64,000 nucleotides of DNA from Caulobacter segnis ATCC 21756 (GCF_000092285.1 NC_014100.1:2976001-3040000); one strand, 5' to 3'. Positions 54,043-63,984 are shown, counted from the stretch's first letter. The notes: generated by a model from the letters alone, not told the origin. Numbers and translations: made by a program.

Positions 54043-54234
54043 ACCTCAGGCGCGCAAATACGCTCGTCACGGCGTCCTGGGCTATGCCTGGGACGCCGCT
54101 TTACGGCCATGCGCGCCGCAACCTTGCCGCGCATGGGGCGCAATGGCCTGATTGCGAAGCCAATTCGACCGCATTGCAGGGCCAGCGTGAAGATCGCGTC
54201 ACAGTCCGACGCTGACGAAACAGGTCCTGATGTG

Positions 54235-54600
54235 ATGAAGACCCTGCGCACCACCACCGCCGTAGTCGCCCTGGCCGCCGCCGCCTTCGCCGGCTCCGCC
54301 ATGGCCCAGGCCACCCTGCCCCAGACCTCGCCCGCCAACCCGTCTCCGATGACGACGACGCCGGCGCCGACCAACGACGCGACCACCTCGACGGGCTCGC
54401 CGACGCAAACCTCGCCGGAGACCGCCGCGCCGGCCGACAGCGCCGCCTCTCCGACCTCGGCGACCGCGCCCACCAGCGACGACAGCTCGGCCATGACCGG
54501 CGAAAAGCCGGCCAAGAAGAGCAAGAAGCACAAGGATCATGGCGGCGACGCCAAGACGCCCCCGTCGAGCGATCCGTCCTCGCCGAACACGCCGCAATAA
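54235..54600 (+). CDS. Small secreted Thr/Ser/Pro/Ala-rich protein
   Basis: ATG 54235 starts a signal peptide (RTTTAVVALAAAAFAGSAMA); the longer frame upstream lacks support. 121 residues. The mature part is a disordered Thr/Pro/Ser/Ala tract, then a Lys-rich patch (KPAKKSKKHKDHGG) and another Ser/Pro tail. No family recognised. It is probably an envelope or periplasmic disordered protein. The ribosome site is weak. A strong terminator follows. Confidence 0.65.
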   Translation: MKTLRTTTAVVALAAAAFAGSAMAQATLPQTSPANPSPMTTTPAPTNDATTSTGSPTQTSPETAAPADSAASPTSATAPTSDDSSAMTGEKPAKKSKKHKDHGGDAKTPPSSDPSSPNTPQ

Positions 54601-54624
54601 GAAAAAAGTTCGCATCAACGAAGA

Positions 54625-54652
54625 AGGGCCCGCGGTTTTCGCCGCGGGCCCT
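54625..54652. terminator. Bidirectional terminator between small secreted gene and gatB
   Basis: AGGGCCCGCGG-ttttcg-CCGCGGGCCCT, a perfect 11-bp stem. Downstream on the plus strand is CGTCGTTTC; on the minus strand TTCTTCG follows, so both convergent genes could use it. Confidence 0.65.
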
Positions 54653-54676
54653 CGTCGTTTCAGCCGGTGACAGCGC

Positions 54677-56173
54677 CTATTCGACGCCGAGCTTCTTGCG
54701 CAGCAGCTCGTTGACCGTCGCGGGGTTGGCCTTGCCGCCGGTGGCCTTCATGACCTGGCCGACGAACCAGCCCAGGGCCTGCGGCTTGTCCTTCACGGCC
54801 TCGGCCTTGTCCGGATTGCCGGCGATCAGGTCGTCGATGGCCTTCTCGATCGCGCCGGTGTCGTTGATCTGCACGAGGCCGCGCTTCTCGACGATCTCGG
54901 CGGGACGGCCTTCGCCGGCCCACATGTGCTCGAAGACCTCCTTGGCGATCTTCGACGAGATGGTGCCGTTCTCGATCAGCTCGACCAGCTGGGTGATGTC
55001 CGACGACGGCAGCGGCGAGTCCGTGAACGCCGTGCCGGCGGCCGACAGCTTGGCCAGCAGTTCGTTCGTGACCCAGTTGGCCACCAGCTTGGCGTCGCGC
55101 CCCTTGGCCGCCGCCTCGAAGTAGTCGGCGCGGTCGGCGTCGATGATCAGCACGCCGGCGTCATAGGCCGACAGGCCGTACTGGCTCTGCAGCCGCGCCT
55201 TCTTGGCGTCCGGCAGCTCCGGCAGGGTCTGTTCGATCGACTTCACCCAGGCCGGATCCAGCACCAGCGGCAGCAGGTCCGGATCGGGGAAATAGCGGTA
55301 GTCGTGCGCCTCTTCCTTCGAGCGCATCGAGCGGGTCTCGCCCTTGTTCGGGTCGAACAGGCGGGTCTCCTGGTCGATCTTGCCGCCGTCCTCAAGTATC
55401 TCGATCTGGCGGCGAGCCTCGTACTCGATGGCCTGCTGGATGTAGCGATACGAGTTGACGTTCTTGATCTCGCAGCGCGTGCCCAGGTGCTTGAAGTCGC
55501 CCGTGGCGCGGAACTTCTCGTAGTCGCCCGGACGGCAGACCGAGACGTTCACGTCGGCGCGCAGGTTGCCCTTCTCCATGTCGCCGTCGCAGGTGCCGAG
55601 ATAGACGAGGATCGTCCGCAGCTTCTTGACGTAGGCGGCGGCCTCTTCCGAGGTGCGCATGTCCGGCTTGGAGACGATCTCCATCAGCGCCGTGCCCGCG
55701 CGGTTCAGGTCGACATAGGTCGCGTTCGGGTCCTGATCGTGCAGCGACTTGCCGGCGTCCTGCTCCAGGTGCAGGCGCTCGATGCGCACGTCGAAGGTCG
55801 TGCCGTCGTCGCGCTCGACCGTCACCACGCCCTCGCCGACGATCGGCTGGTCGAACTGGCTGATCTGATAGCCCTGCGGCAGATCCGGATAGAAGTAGTT
55901 CTTCCGGTCGAAGCGGCTCTTCAGGTTGATCTGGGCCTTCAGGCCAAGGCCGGTCTTCACGGCTTGCTCGACGCAGAACCGGTTCAGCACCGGCAGCATG
56001 CCGGGCATGGCCGCGTCCACGAGGCTGACCTGCTCGTTCGGGCCCGCACCGAAACCGACGGCGGCGCCGGAGAAAAGCTTGGACTTGCTGGCGACCTGAG
56101 CGTGCACCTCGAGACCGAGGACCATTTCCCAGGGGCCAGTGCGACCTTGGATCTGTTTGGATTCTTGCGTCAT
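54677..56173 (-). CDS. gatB: Asp-tRNA(Asn)/Glu-tRNA(Gln) amidotransferase subunit B
   Basis: 498 residues, standard length. The GatB cradle domain has [20 protein letters not shown] near the start, the metal/ATP site region [20 protein letters not shown], and [20 protein letters not shown]; the C-terminal YqeY-like tail (from about 350) binds tRNA and ends with [14 protein letters not shown]. It phosphorylates the mischarged aminoacyl-tRNA so that ammonia from GatA can amidate it. gatA and gatC are also on the minus strand 1 kb upstream, separated from it by one plus-strand gene. Confidence 0.97.
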   Translation of the reverse strand: MTQESKQIQGRTGPWEMVLGLEVHAQVASKSKLFSGAAVGFGAGPNEQVSLVDAAMPGMLPVLNRFCVEQAVKTGLGLKAQINLKSRFDRKNYFYPDLPQGYQISQFDQPIVGEGVVTVERDDGTTFDVRIERLHLEQDAGKSLHDQDPNATYVDLNRAGTALMEIVSKPDMRTSEEAAAYVKKLRTILVYLGTCDGDMEKGNLRADVNVSVCRPGDYEKFRATGDFKHLGTRCEIKNVNSYRYIQQAIEYEARRQIEILEDGGKIDQETRLFDPNKGETRSMRSKEEAHDYRYFPDPDLLPLVLDPAWVKSIEQTLPELPDAKKARLQSQYGLSAYDAGVLIIDADRADYFEAAAKGRDAKLVANWVTNELLAKLSAAGTAFTDSPLPSSDITQLVELIENGTISSKIAKEVFEHMWAGEGRPAEIVEKRGLVQINDTGAIEKAIDDLIAGNPDKAEAVKDKPQALGWFVGQVMKATGGKANPATVNELLRKKLGVE

Positions 56174-56413
56174 GGCCGTCTCTCTACATCAAGCGCCCTA
56201 GGCCGGAAAAGCTCTGGGACGCGGCCTGGGACATGTTCGTCAGGCCAAGGATGGGCAAGGCCTTGAAGTTCCTGGCGCGCGGCTCGACCAGATCTTCCGA
56301 GCCTTTTCGGAATAAGGCGAGAATCCGTCAAATCCGGCGCCATTGCAGGGCAAGGGAACCGCAGAGTTATCGCGCCGTTCATTTTCTCGAACAGCTCACT
56401 TACGGAGGTAGAA

Positions 56414-57034
56414 ATGCCCACCGCTTACACTACCCGATCCGCTCTCAACTTCGACGCTCCCGAGCCCGTCGTCACGGCTGACCCGAATGCTTCAGCTCTC
56501 TTTCCCTCGCAGCCGGTCTATGCTCGCACGCCGAAGAAGAAGGCGTCGAACAACCTGCCGCTTCTGATCGGCGCGCCCGTCGTGGCGGTCGCCGCCGGCG
56601 CCCTGATCTGGGGCATGACGGCCAACCGCGCCGAGGCGCCGACTGATCCGCAATCGCTGCAGGTCGCCGCCGCCGAGAGCCCCGCGCCGCTGACGGCCCC
56701 GCTTCCCCCGGAGACCACGCCGTCGCCGATCCCGCAGCCGACCGAGTTGGCCGCCAACGAGACGATCGCCCCGGCCCCGGTCGCCCGCGCCGAGACGCCC
56801 CGCGCCGCCGCGCCGGCTCGTCCGGCCGCTCGCCGCGCCGCGCCGGTGGAGACCACCGCGCCCGACGCCTCGAGCGCCTCGAGCAACGTCAGCGCCACGG
56901 TCCCGGCCGCGCCGCCCACCGTCAGCGCGGCCCCGGCCCCGGCGATCGCCGAACCGGCGCCGCTGGTCGTCCCCTCGCCGGCCGCTCCGCAACCGGCCAC
57001 GGTTCCGGCGACCGAGCCTAACAACCCGATGTAA
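56414..57034 (+). CDS. Single-pass membrane protein with Pro/Ala-rich tail
   Basis: ACGGAGG lies six bases before ATG 56414; 206 residues. A cytoplasmic N-terminus (residues 1-48, ending in basic TPKKKASNN) is followed by one membrane helix (LPLLIGAPVVAVAAGALIWG) and a 135-residue periplasmic region made almost only of Ala, Pro, Thr, Val and Glu. No family recognised. The topology resembles small envelope-spanning linkers. It is inserted between gatB and gatA on the opposite strand and has its own strong terminator. Confidence 0.75.
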   Translation: MPTAYTTRSALNFDAPEPVVTADPNASALFPSQPVYARTPKKKASNNLPLLIGAPVVAVAAGALIWGMTANRAEAPTDPQSLQVAAAESPAPLTAPLPPETTPSPIPQPTELAANETIAPAPVARAETPRAAAPARPAARRAAPVETTAPDASSASSNVSATVPAAPPTVSAAPAPAIAEPAPLVVPSPAAPQPATVPATEPNNPM

Positions 57035-57062
57035 CCTTGGGTCCCACACCCCGAACGAAGAA

Positions 57063-57090
57063 GGGCGGCTCCACCGGAGCCGCCCTTTTT
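57063..57090. terminator. Rho-independent terminator
   Basis: GGGCGGCTCC-acc-GGAGCCGCCC followed by TTTTT on the plus strand, 28 bases after the membrane-protein stop. It also lies just beyond the gatA stop on the minus strand, where a TTCTTCG tail follows. Confidence 0.85.
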
Positions 57091-57093
57091 ACG

Positions 57094-58566
57094 TCACCAC
57101 CACTTCTCGGCCTTGGCCTTGAAGCCGGCCGCCTTTTCAAGCGCCCCGGCGACCGAGAACACCGTGCCCTCGTCGAGCGGCTTGCCGATGATCTGCAGAC
57201 CCAGCGGCAGGCCGTTGGCGTCGAGGCCCGCGGGCAGCGACAGGCCTGGCAGGCCCGCCAGGTTCGTCGTCACCGTGAAGACGTCGTTCAGATACATGGC
57301 GATCGGGTCGTTGCTGTTCTCGCCCAGGCCAAACGCCGCCGAAGGCGCGGTCGGGGTGAGGATCGCGTCGACCTTTTCCCAAGCGTTGTCGAAGTCCTCG
57401 GCGATGCGACGACGCACCTTCAGGGCCTTCAGGTAGTAGGCGTCGTAATAGCCGGCGCTCAGCACATAGGTGCCGATCAGGATGCGGCGCTTGACCTCGT
57501 CGCCGAAGCCAGCGGCCCGGGTGTTCTCGTAGATTTCGGTGAGGTTGGCGCCGTCTTCGCGCAGGCCGTAGCGCATGCCGTCGTAGCGGGCCAGGTTCGA
57601 CGAAGCCTCGGCCGGGGCCACGATGTAGTAGGCCGGCAGCGCGTACTTGGTGTGCGGCAGGCTGATGTCGACGATCTCGCAGCCGGCCTCCTTCAGCCAG
57701 GCGATGCCGTCCTGCCAGAGCTTCTCGATCTCGGCGGGCATGCCGTCGACGCGATATTCTTTCGGCACACCGATCCGCAGGCCCTTCACCGACTTGCCGA
57801 CGAACTGGGTGAAGTCCGGCACGGGGACGTCGAGGCTGGTCGAGTCCTTGGGGTCATGACCCGACATCGAGGTCAGCAGCAGCGCGGCGTCCTCGACCGT
57901 CTTGGCGATGGGGCCCGCCTGATCCAGCGAGCTGGCGAAGGCCACGACGCCCCAGCGCGAGCAGCGGCCGTAGGTCGGCTTAATCCCGACGGTGCCGGTG
58001 AAGGCGGCCGGCTGACGGATCGAACCGCCGGTGTCGGTGGCCGTGGCGCCCAGGCACAGGTCGGCGGCGACCGCCGCGGCCGAACCGCCGGACGAGCCGC
58101 CGGGAGTCAGGGCCTTGTTCGAGCCCTGGACGCGCCAGGGGTTGGTCACCGGGCCGAAGTAGGACGTCTCGTTCGACGAGCCCATGGCGAACTGGTCGAG
58201 GTTCAGCTTGCCCAGCATCACCGCGCCGTCGCGCCACAGCTGGCTGGTGACCGTCGACTCGTAGGTCGGCACGAAGTTTTCCAGGATCTTCGAGCAGGCC
58301 GTGGTGCGCACGCCCTCGGTACAGAAGAGGTCCTTCACGCCCAGCGGCGCGCCTTCCAGCGGACCGGCCTGGCCTTGCGCCCGACGAGCGTCGGACTTGG
58401 CGGCCATGTCCAGCGCCTTTTCCGGCGTCTCCAGGATGTAAGCGTTCAGGCCGCGCGCGGCTTCGACGGCGTCGATGTGCGCCTTGGTCAGCTCGACCGA
58501 GGTGAATTCGCCTTTGGCCAGGCCGTCGACGGCGGCCTTCAGGGTCAGCTTCGTGAGCGCGCTCAT
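57094..58566 (-). CDS. gatA: Asp-tRNA(Asn)/Glu-tRNA(Gln) amidotransferase subunit A
   Basis: 490 residues. Amidase-signature triad: Lys in [14 protein letters not shown] near residue 77, cis-Ser in [16 protein letters not shown] and nucleophile Ser in [16 protein letters not shown]. It releases ammonia from glutamine for the transamidation carried out with GatB. The start ATG shares its first bases with the gatC stop, so the two are coupled. Confidence 0.97.
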   Translation of the reverse strand: MSALTKLTLKAAVDGLAKGEFTSVELTKAHIDAVEAARGLNAYILETPEKALDMAAKSDARRAQGQAGPLEGAPLGVKDLFCTEGVRTTACSKILENFVPTYESTVTSQLWRDGAVMLGKLNLDQFAMGSSNETSYFGPVTNPWRVQGSNKALTPGGSSGGSAAAVAADLCLGATATDTGGSIRQPAAFTGTVGIKPTYGRCSRWGVVAFASSLDQAGPIAKTVEDAALLLTSMSGHDPKDSTSLDVPVPDFTQFVGKSVKGLRIGVPKEYRVDGMPAEIEKLWQDGIAWLKEAGCEIVDISLPHTKYALPAYYIVAPAEASSNLARYDGMRYGLREDGANLTEIYENTRAAGFGDEVKRRILIGTYVLSAGYYDAYYLKALKVRRRIAEDFDNAWEKVDAILTPTAPSAAFGLGENSNDPIAMYLNDVFTVTTNLAGLPGLSLPAGLDANGLPLGLQIIGKPLDEGTVFSVAGALEKAAGFKAKAEKWW

Positions 58567-58853
58567 TATTCGACCACCTTGGGCACGACGAAGAAGTTGC
58601 CCACCGACTTGGGGGCGTTGCTGGTCACCTTGGCAGGATCGCCGCCCATGGTGACGACGTCGTCGCGCAGCGGCAGGCCGGCGGCCACGACGCTGGTCAG
58701 CGGCTCGCAGCCCTCGGTGTCCACCTCGGCCAGCTGCTCGATCCAGGTCATGATGCCGTTGAGCTCGTTGGCCAGGGCCTCGATGCGCTCTTCGGGTTCG
58801 GCGATGCGGGCGAGCCGGGCGACCTTCCGCACCGTGGCGGCGTCAATGGCCAT
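58566..58853 (-). CDS. gatC: Asp-tRNA(Asn)/Glu-tRNA(Gln) amidotransferase subunit C
   Basis: 95 residues, standard size. Starts [20 protein letters not shown], with the conserved [20 protein letters not shown] segment and the C-terminal [20 protein letters not shown]. It wraps around GatA and stabilises the GatAB interface. GGAGATC precedes ATG 58853; first gene of the gatCA unit, divergent from ruvX. Confidence 0.96.
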   Translation of the reverse strand: MAIDAATVRKVARLARIAEPEERIEALANELNGIMTWIEQLAEVDTEGCEPLTSVVAAGLPLRDDVVTMGGDPAKVTSNAPKSVGNFFVVPKVVE

Positions 58854-58948
58854 GGGGATCTCCTGAAATTCGAACGCGTCGGTTACTAGGCCGGAGACAA
58901 GGTTTCAAGGAGTGGTTTCAGGCGGCGCGGCTCCTGATAAAGAGGGCC

Positions 58949-59419
58949 ATGCCCGTTCTCGACATCGAAGACTTCGCCGCCGCCCTGCCCCAGTACGCCC
59001 CCGTGGTGGGCCTGGACCCCGGCGAGAAGACCATCGGCGTGGCCGTCTCGGACGTCACCCGCACCGTCGCCAGCCCCCTGGCCCTGATCGAGAAGACCAA
59101 GTTCAGCAAGGACGCCGAGGCCCTGTTCAAGCTGATGGACAGCCGCGGCGCGGTCGGGATCGTCATCGGCCTGCCGATGAACATGGACGGCACCGAAGGC
59201 GTGCGCTGCCAGAGCAATCGGGCCCTGGGTCGCAACCTGCTGCGCCTGAAGCCCGACCTGCCCATCACCTTCTGGGACGAGCGCCTGTCGACGGCGGCGG
59301 TGACGCGGGTGCTGATCGAGGAGCATGACGTGAACCGAAAGAGACGGGCCGAGGTCGTGGACAAGATGGCGGCCGGCTGGATCCTGCAGGGCGCGCTGGA
59401 ACGGCTGCGGGGGCTTTAG
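58949..59419 (+). CDS. ruvX: Putative pre-16S rRNA nuclease / YqgF-type resolvase
   Basis: 156 residues. RNase H-like motifs: VVGLDPGEKTIGVAVSDVTR (first catalytic Asp), GIVIGLPMNMDG and TFWDERLSTAAVTRVL (second acidic pair), with MAAGWILQGAL at the C-terminus carrying the usual helix, though the last Asp is placed as VVDKMAA. The protein matures the 5' end of 16S rRNA in E. coli. Its divergent position next to gatCA is a housekeeping arrangement. Confidence 0.93.
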   Translation: MPVLDIEDFAAALPQYAPVVGLDPGEKTIGVAVSDVTRTVASPLALIEKTKFSKDAEALFKLMDSRGAVGIVIGLPMNMDGTEGVRCQSNRALGRNLLRLKPDLPITFWDERLSTAAVTRVLIEEHDVNRKRRAEVVDKMAAGWILQGALERLRGL

Positions 59420-59430
59420 TCCTGTTACTC

Positions 59431-59535
59431 GCCCCCTCCGCGCCTGCGGCGCTCCTCCCCCGGAGGGGGAAGAAGGTGCGCGATCCCTTCTGCCCCCTCC
59501 GGGGGCGGACGACCGCGAAGCGGTCAGGTGGGGGC
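59431..59535 (+). repeat. Hairpin-rich intergenic repeat, copy 1
   Basis: 105 bases, about 90% identical to 60047-60153. Internal hairpins in order: GCGCC-tgc-GGCGC, TCCCCC-gga-GGGGGA, GCCCCC-tcc-GGGGGC and GACCGC-gaa-GCGGTC; the ends GCCCCC and GGGGGC can also pair. A REP/BIME-like dispersed element by appearance; copy number in the genome is not visible here. Confidence 0.85.
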
Positions 59536-59539
59536 AAGT

Positions 59540-59940
59540 AAGGTCGACTCCACGCGGTTTCCCGCTGAAGGGATGGAAAGGGACGCGGAGCGCCGGACAT
59601 CCGTCCGGAGTATGGATAGTGAATACCGTTTCGACGAAGCCCGACGCTCCGCGCGACCGTTATCCGCCAGCGTCCCGTCGGGTGGCCCTGTTCAGGCCTT
59701 ACCGGGACCTGGGCCTCCCGTTTCCGAGAGACCCAGCGGTCGGAGAGGACGGGCTTTCAGCCAGACACGCCCTTTTGCCTCCAACCACGCCGACGGCGGG
59801 CGGGTGAGCCCAGCAAGCCCAGCCCCGGACCGTCCGAGTATCCCCCTCGAACCTGTCCCCGCTCGATCGCCCCCCGCCGCCACGATGGTCGCTGGCCATG
59901 CGCCCTTTCCTCGCGACGAGGTGGGTAAAGGATAAGGGCG
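59540..59940 (-). ncRNA. Candidate structured RNA in gene-free region
   Basis: No protein is supported here. Perfect nested helices abut one another: GCGG/CCGC (59554-59565), CGCGGAGCG/CGCTCCGCG (59584-59653) enclosing CCGGAC/GTCCGG, then CGACCG/CGGTCG (59654-59742) enclosing GTCCCG/CGGGAC (59672-59708) and CTGGG/CCCAG (59709-59736). On the minus strand two loops read GAAA (GNRA tetraloops), whereas on the plus strand they read TTTC, favouring a minus-strand RNA. It matched none of tmRNA, RNase P, 6S or SRP by the motifs I know. Boundaries are approximate. Confidence 0.3.
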
Positions 59941-60046
59941 GTTTCAACGCGGATGATGGAGCGGGGCGTAAAAGTGGGAAATTGTTGAAATCATTCAGTT
60001 CGATTCCGGGTACGCGGATAACAGAGCGCCGCGAACGCTCGTACTT

Positions 60047-60153
60047 GCCCCCTCCGCGCCTACGGCGCTCCTCCCCCGGAGGGGGAAGAAGGGGTGCGTT
60101 TCCTTCTGCCCCCTCCGGGGGCGGACGACCTGCGAAGCAGGTCAGGTGGGGGC
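60047..60153 (+). repeat. Hairpin-rich intergenic repeat, copy 2
   Basis: 107 bases in the same orientation as copy 1. The last hairpin is GACCTGC-gaa-GCAGGTC instead of GACCGC-gaa-GCGGTC, so both arms changed together and pairing was kept. The middle spacer differs most. It ends 99 bp upstream of pyrB. Confidence 0.85.
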
Positions 60154-60252
60154 CTGCGGCGATGGCCGATTGTCATCGGCATGACATCCTCCACAGAGCG
60201 TTTCCCCTCCTTCGCTTCCCTTCACGCCCAAAGCCGCCTATGACGCGGGCTC

Positions 60253-61248
60253 ATGACGGCTTCAGCCCATGACCCCTCCCAAGCGGCTATCGAAACGATC
60301 CGCGCGCGCGTCTTCGCCTTTCCCAAGCGCCACTTTCTTTCGGCCGGCGATCTGAACGCGCTTCAGGCGGTCGAGCTGCTGGACCTGGCCGACGCCTTCG
60401 TGGCTCTGAACCGGCAGACGTCCAAGACCCTCGATATCCTCAAGGGCCGGACGCTGATGAACCTGTTCTTCGAGAACAGCACCCGCACCCAGAGCTCGTT
60501 CGAGCTGGCGGGCAAGCGGCTGGGCGCCGACGTCGTCAACATGAACCCCAAGACCTCGTCGGTGGCCAAGGGCGAGACCCTGATCGACACCGCGGTCACG
60601 CTGAACGCCATGCGGCCCGACCTGCTGGTCATCCGCCACGCCTCGTCGGGCGCGGCCAGCTTGCTGTCGCAGAAGGTCAGCGGCCACGTGGTCAACGCCG
60701 GCGACGGGCAGCACGAGCACCCGACCCAGGCCGTGCTGGACGCGCTGTCGATCCGCCGCGCCTTCGGCCGCGTTTCCGGCCTGACCGTGGCGATCTGCGG
60801 CGACGTGCTGCACAGCCGCGTCGCGCGCTCGAACGTCGCCTTGCTGCACACCCTGGGCGCCAGCGTGCGCCTGGTGGGGCCGCCCACCCTGATGCCGTCC
60901 CAGGCCGAGCGCTGGGGCGTCACGGTGCACCACGACATGAAATCGGGCCTGGCCGGCGCCGACGTCGTCATGATGCTGCGCCTGCAGCTGGAACGGATGC
61001 AAGGCGCCTTCGTGCCCTCGACCCGCGAGTACTTCCGCTTCTATGGCCTGGATCGCGAAAAGCTTTCGCGCGCGGCGCCCGGCGCCAAGGTCATGCACCC
61101 TGGGCCCATGAACCGGGGCGTGGAGATCGATAGCGACGTCGCCGACGATCCGGCCATCAGCCTGATCCAGGACCAGGTCGAGATGGGCGTCGCCGCCCGG
61201 ATGGCCGTTCTCACCAGCCTCGCGGCCCGTCTGGAGGCGGCCCAATGA
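60253..61248 (+). CDS. pyrB: Aspartate carbamoyltransferase catalytic subunit
   Basis: 331 residues. Carbamoyl-phosphate loop [20 protein letters not shown], later [10 protein letters not shown] (the 80s loop Lys), [16 protein letters not shown] and [12 protein letters not shown]. It carries out the first committed step of pyrimidine synthesis, joining carbamoyl phosphate and aspartate. No regulatory subunit gene follows; instead a degenerate dihydroorotase starts within the last four bases, as in bacteria whose ATCase forms a complex with an inactive PyrC homologue. Confidence 0.97.
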   Translation: MTASAHDPSQAAIETIRARVFAFPKRHFLSAGDLNALQAVELLDLADAFVALNRQTSKTLDILKGRTLMNLFFENSTRTQSSFELAGKRLGADVVNMNPKTSSVAKGETLIDTAVTLNAMRPDLLVIRHASSGAASLLSQKVSGHVVNAGDGQHEHPTQAVLDALSIRRAFGRVSGLTVAICGDVLHSRVARSNVALLHTLGASVRLVGPPTLMPSQAERWGVTVHHDMKSGLAGADVVMMLRLQLERMQGAFVPSTREYFRFYGLDREKLSRAAPGAKVMHPGPMNRGVEIDSDVADDPAISLIQDQVEMGVAARMAVLTSLAARLEAAQ

Positions 61249-62546
61249 ACGCCTCTCAGCCCCTCGCCTTCGTCAACGCCCGCCTGGTCGATCCCGAAAG
61301 CGGCTATGACGGCCGCGGCGGCGTCATCGTCTCCGAAGGCGTCATCACCGACGTCGCCAAGGGCCGCGAGTTCGGCAAGCTCTCGAAGGCCGTTCGCGTC
61401 ATCGACTGCGGCGGCGCCCTGCTCGCCCCTGGCCTGATCGACCTGCGCGTCCGCACCGGCGAGCCCGGCGCCGAGACCAAGGAAACCCTCGCCTCGGCCG
61501 CCAAGGCCGCGGCGGCCGGCGGCGTCACCTCGTTCGTGGTCCAGCCCGACACCGCGCCGGCGATCGACGATCCCAGCGTCGTCGATTTCATCCTGCGCCG
61601 CGCTCGCGACATCGACAGCGCCCGCATCCTGGTGGCCGGGGCGGCGACGCGCGGCCTGAAGGGCGAGCAGATGGCCGAGATCGGCCTGATGCGCGAAGCC
61701 GGCTGCGTCTATGTCACCGACGCCGGCAAACCGATCGTCGACAGCAAGGTCATGCAGCGCGTCCTGACCTACGCCAAGGGCTTCGACGCCCTGTTGGCGC
61801 ACCGTCCGATGGACCCGTGGCTGGGCAAGGGCGGTGCGGCGATCGGCGGCGAGTTCGCCGGCCGCATGGGCCTGCCCTCGATCTCGCCGATGGCCGAGCG
61901 GATCATGCTGGAGCGCGACGTCGCGCTGCTGGAAGCCACGGGCGGCAAGCTCTTGGTCGACCAGATTTCCAGCGCCCAGGCCCTTGAGACGCTGGAGCGC
62001 GCCAAGAAGAAGGGCCTGCGGATCCACGCCTCGGTGTCGATCAACCACCTGTCGTTCAACGAGCTGGACATCGGCGACTACCGCACCTTCGCCAAGCTCA
62101 ATCCGCCCCTGCGCGGCGAGGACGATCGCCAGGCGCTGATCGAGGCGCTCGCCTCGGGCCTGATCGACGTCGTGGTGTCCTCGCACAGCCCCGCTCCGGC
62201 GGAGGACAAGCGCCTGCCGTTCGACGAGGCCGCGCCGGGCGCGGTGGGCCTCGAGACCCTGCTGCCGGCCTTGCTGTCGCTTTATCACGAGGAACGCATC
62301 GCGCTGGTCGACCTGATCCGCGCCGTCACCTTGGCGCCGGCCGAGCTGCTGGGCCTGCGCGGCGGCCGCATCGCGCCGGGCGCGCCGGCGGATCTGGTGC
62401 TGTGCGACATCGACGCGCCGATCATCATCGACGCCGCCCGCCTGCTGTCGAAGTCCAAGAACTCTCCGTTCGACGGCCGTCGCCTGCAGGGCCAGGTGCT
62501 GATGACGGTCGTGGACGGCCGCGTGGTCCACCGCGCGGAGGGCTAG
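61245..62546 (+). CDS. Dihydroorotase homologue lacking zinc ligands (PyrC'/PyrX-type)
   Basis: 433 residues, class I dihydroorotase/amidohydrolase fold, ATGA overlap with pyrB. Key residues of active enzymes are gone. The metal motif HxHxRxPG reads [12 protein letters not shown] here, with Arg replacing both His. The third/fourth His region reads [13 protein letters not shown] without the CHxS His, and the catalytic TDHAPH reads SSHSPAP. The remaining fold is well kept ([21 protein letters not shown]). It is therefore expected to be non-catalytic and to serve as a structural partner of PyrB; an active PyrC should be encoded elsewhere. Automatic pipelines will probably name it pyrC. Confidence 0.88.
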   Translation: MNASQPLAFVNARLVDPESGYDGRGGVIVSEGVITDVAKGREFGKLSKAVRVIDCGGALLAPGLIDLRVRTGEPGAETKETLASAAKAAAAGGVTSFVVQPDTAPAIDDPSVVDFILRRARDIDSARILVAGAATRGLKGEQMAEIGLMREAGCVYVTDAGKPIVDSKVMQRVLTYAKGFDALLAHRPMDPWLGKGGAAIGGEFAGRMGLPSISPMAERIMLERDVALLEATGGKLLVDQISSAQALETLERAKKKGLRIHASVSINHLSFNELDIGDYRTFAKLNPPLRGEDDRQALIEALASGLIDVVVSSHSPAPAEDKRLPFDEAAPGAVGLETLLPALLSLYHEERIALVDLIRAVTLAPAELLGLRGGRIAPGAPADLVLCDIDAPIIIDAARLLSKSKNSPFDGRRLQGQVLMTVVDGRVVHRAEG

Positions 62547-63223
62547 CCCTCCCGCGTCATGAAGGCGAAGGCGACGGCGGTCGATACGCCGACGACGCCG
62601 CCGGCGACGACGCCACCGATCGCGGCCAGGGCCCATACCGGTCCCAGCGCCCAGCCCGAGGCGGCCAGATAGATCGCCGGCAGCCCCAGGCTCCAACCCA
62701 CCGCGTTGCCAGCGATCCACGGCCAGCGCTTCACGCCCAGGCCGCCCAGCGCCAGGGTCTGGACTCCGCCGAACAGCGCGCCCACCGTCAGGCCAAAGCC
62801 CGCCGCCATCAGGATCGTCTCCCCCACGCTCGGCTCGAAAGCCCCGACGCCGCCCTGCCCCGTGGCGAAGATCGAGAACGACGAGCCCGCCGCCCAGCCG
62901 ACCATGGCGACCACGCAGGTCGCCATGGTCCAGCGCACGATCGAGAGGTCCGGCAGCCGGCGGCTCATCAGATTGGCCTGGACCAGGCCCAGGACGATGC
63001 CCTCGGGCACGCCTGACAGCGCCTTAAACAGCAGCATGGAGATCTGCCAGAACAGCCCGTTCGGCTCGGGCATCAGGCCATCGGCCCAGACCCACCAGGA
63101 CGCCCCCAGAAGGATCCCGAACAGTTCGGCCAGCGCCGTCAGCAGGATCCAGCCGACCCAGCCCCCGCTCCCCGCGCGCCGTCCCTCAACGCCATGAGCC
63201 GCGCCCGCACTGCCCGCCATCAC
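62543..63223 (-). CDS. Uncharacterised integral membrane protein
   Basis: 226 residues. Six or more hydrophobic segments rich in Gly, Ala and Trp: [72 protein letters not shown], and [20 protein letters not shown] before a last glycine-rich helix. The pattern with GLVQANLM and GGVQTLAL is seen in small families of unknown membrane proteins of bacteria and cyanobacteria. It converges on the pyrB operon with a 4-bp overlap. Function not recognised. Confidence 0.75.
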   Translation of the reverse strand: MMAGSAGAAHGVEGRRAGSGGWVGWILLTALAELFGILLGASWWVWADGLMPEPNGLFWQISMLLFKALSGVPEGIVLGLVQANLMSRRLPDLSIVRWTMATCVVAMVGWAAGSSFSIFATGQGGVGAFEPSVGETILMAAGFGLTVGALFGGVQTLALGGLGVKRWPWIAGNAVGWSLGLPAIYLAASGWALGPVWALAAIGGVVAGGVVGVSTAVAFAFMTREG

Positions 63224-63333
63224 TCCGCCCCCCAGAAAATCCGCGCGACTTTGCCAGCGGATCGAAGCGATTTACACCATCCTTCGACACGGCGCGCTTG
63301 AGCTCGCACAAAACTCTCTCTAAGGTAGAAAAC

Positions 63334-63984
63334 GTGGAAAGTCTCGCCTCTGCCGTTTATCTGACTCTCGCGATCGCCGTCGTCGGCGGCTATCTGCTGG
63401 GATCGATTCCGTTCGGCCTCATCGCCACGCGTCTTGGCGGCGCGGGCGACATCCGCCAGATCGGTTCGGGCAATATCGGCGCGACCAACGTGCTGCGCTC
63501 CGGGCGCAAGGATCTGGCCCTCATCACCCTGCTGGGCGACGCCGGCAAGGGCGTGGTGGCGGTGCTGCTGGCCCGTTACCTGACCCACGGAAATCCCATG
63601 GTGATCGCCCTGGCCGGCGGCGCGGCGTTTCTGGGCCACCTGTTCCCGGTGTGGCTGAAGTTCAAGGGCGGCAAGGGCGTGGCCACCTTCTACGGCGTGC
63701 TGCTCAGCGCGGCCTGGCCGGTGGGCGCGCTCGCGGCCATCACCTGGCTGGCCATGGCCGCCATCTTCCGGATCAGCTCGCTGGCCGCCCTGACCGCCGC
63801 CGTCCTGGCCGCCCCCTTCGCCATCGCCACCGACCAGCCGCGCCCGATCCTGGGCCTGGCGATCTTCATGGCCATCCTGATCTTCATCCGTCACCGCGAG
63901 AACATCGCGCGCCTGCTCAAGGGCGAGGAGCCGAAGATCGGCAAGAAGAAGCCGGCCGAGCCGGCGCCCGCCGAGGCGCCGTGA
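63334..63984 (+). CDS. plsY: Acyl-phosphate:glycerol-3-phosphate acyltransferase
   Basis: GTG 63334 ([11 protein letters not shown]) with AAGGT nine bases upstream gives 216 residues, near the family size; a TTG at 63298 would add 12 unlikely residues. PlsY motifs: [70 protein letters not shown]. Inner-membrane enzyme that makes lysophosphatidate from acyl phosphate. A Lys/Pro/Ala-rich cytoplasmic tail ([13 protein letters not shown]) extends beyond the usual end. Confidence 0.95.
   Translation: MESLASAVYLTLAIAVVGGYLLGSIPFGLIATRLGGAGDIRQIGSGNIGATNVLRSGRKDLALITLLGDAGKGVVAVLLARYLTHGNPMVIALAGGAAFLGHLFPVWLKFKGGKGVATFYGVLLSAAWPVGALAAITWLAMAAIFRISSLAALTAAVLAAPFAIATDQPRPILGLAIFMAILIFIRHRENIARLLKGEEPKIGKKKPAEPAPAEAP

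Larger units (their letters stand above)
59420..60252. other. 833-bp region without protein genes between ruvX and pyrB
   Basis: Holds the two repeat copies, the candidate structured RNA and, in the last 100 bp, the presumed pyrB promoter. Open frames in it are GC-rich artefacts without ribosome sites. Confidence 0.7.

Noticed and set aside
59528..59935. 135-codon open frame between ruvX and pyrB
   Set aside because: Starts inside the repeat element, Ser/Pro/Arg-rich, no ribosome site; the same bases form long perfect helices better explained as RNA or DNA structure.
59540..59940. RNase P RNA or two-piece tmRNA
   Set aside because: No GAGGAAAGTCCGGGC-type core and no tag coding for an AND-type peptide was found on either strand.
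59431..60153. Possible CRISPR array
   Set aside because: Only two repeat copies 511 bp apart, about 105 bp long, with no cas genes.
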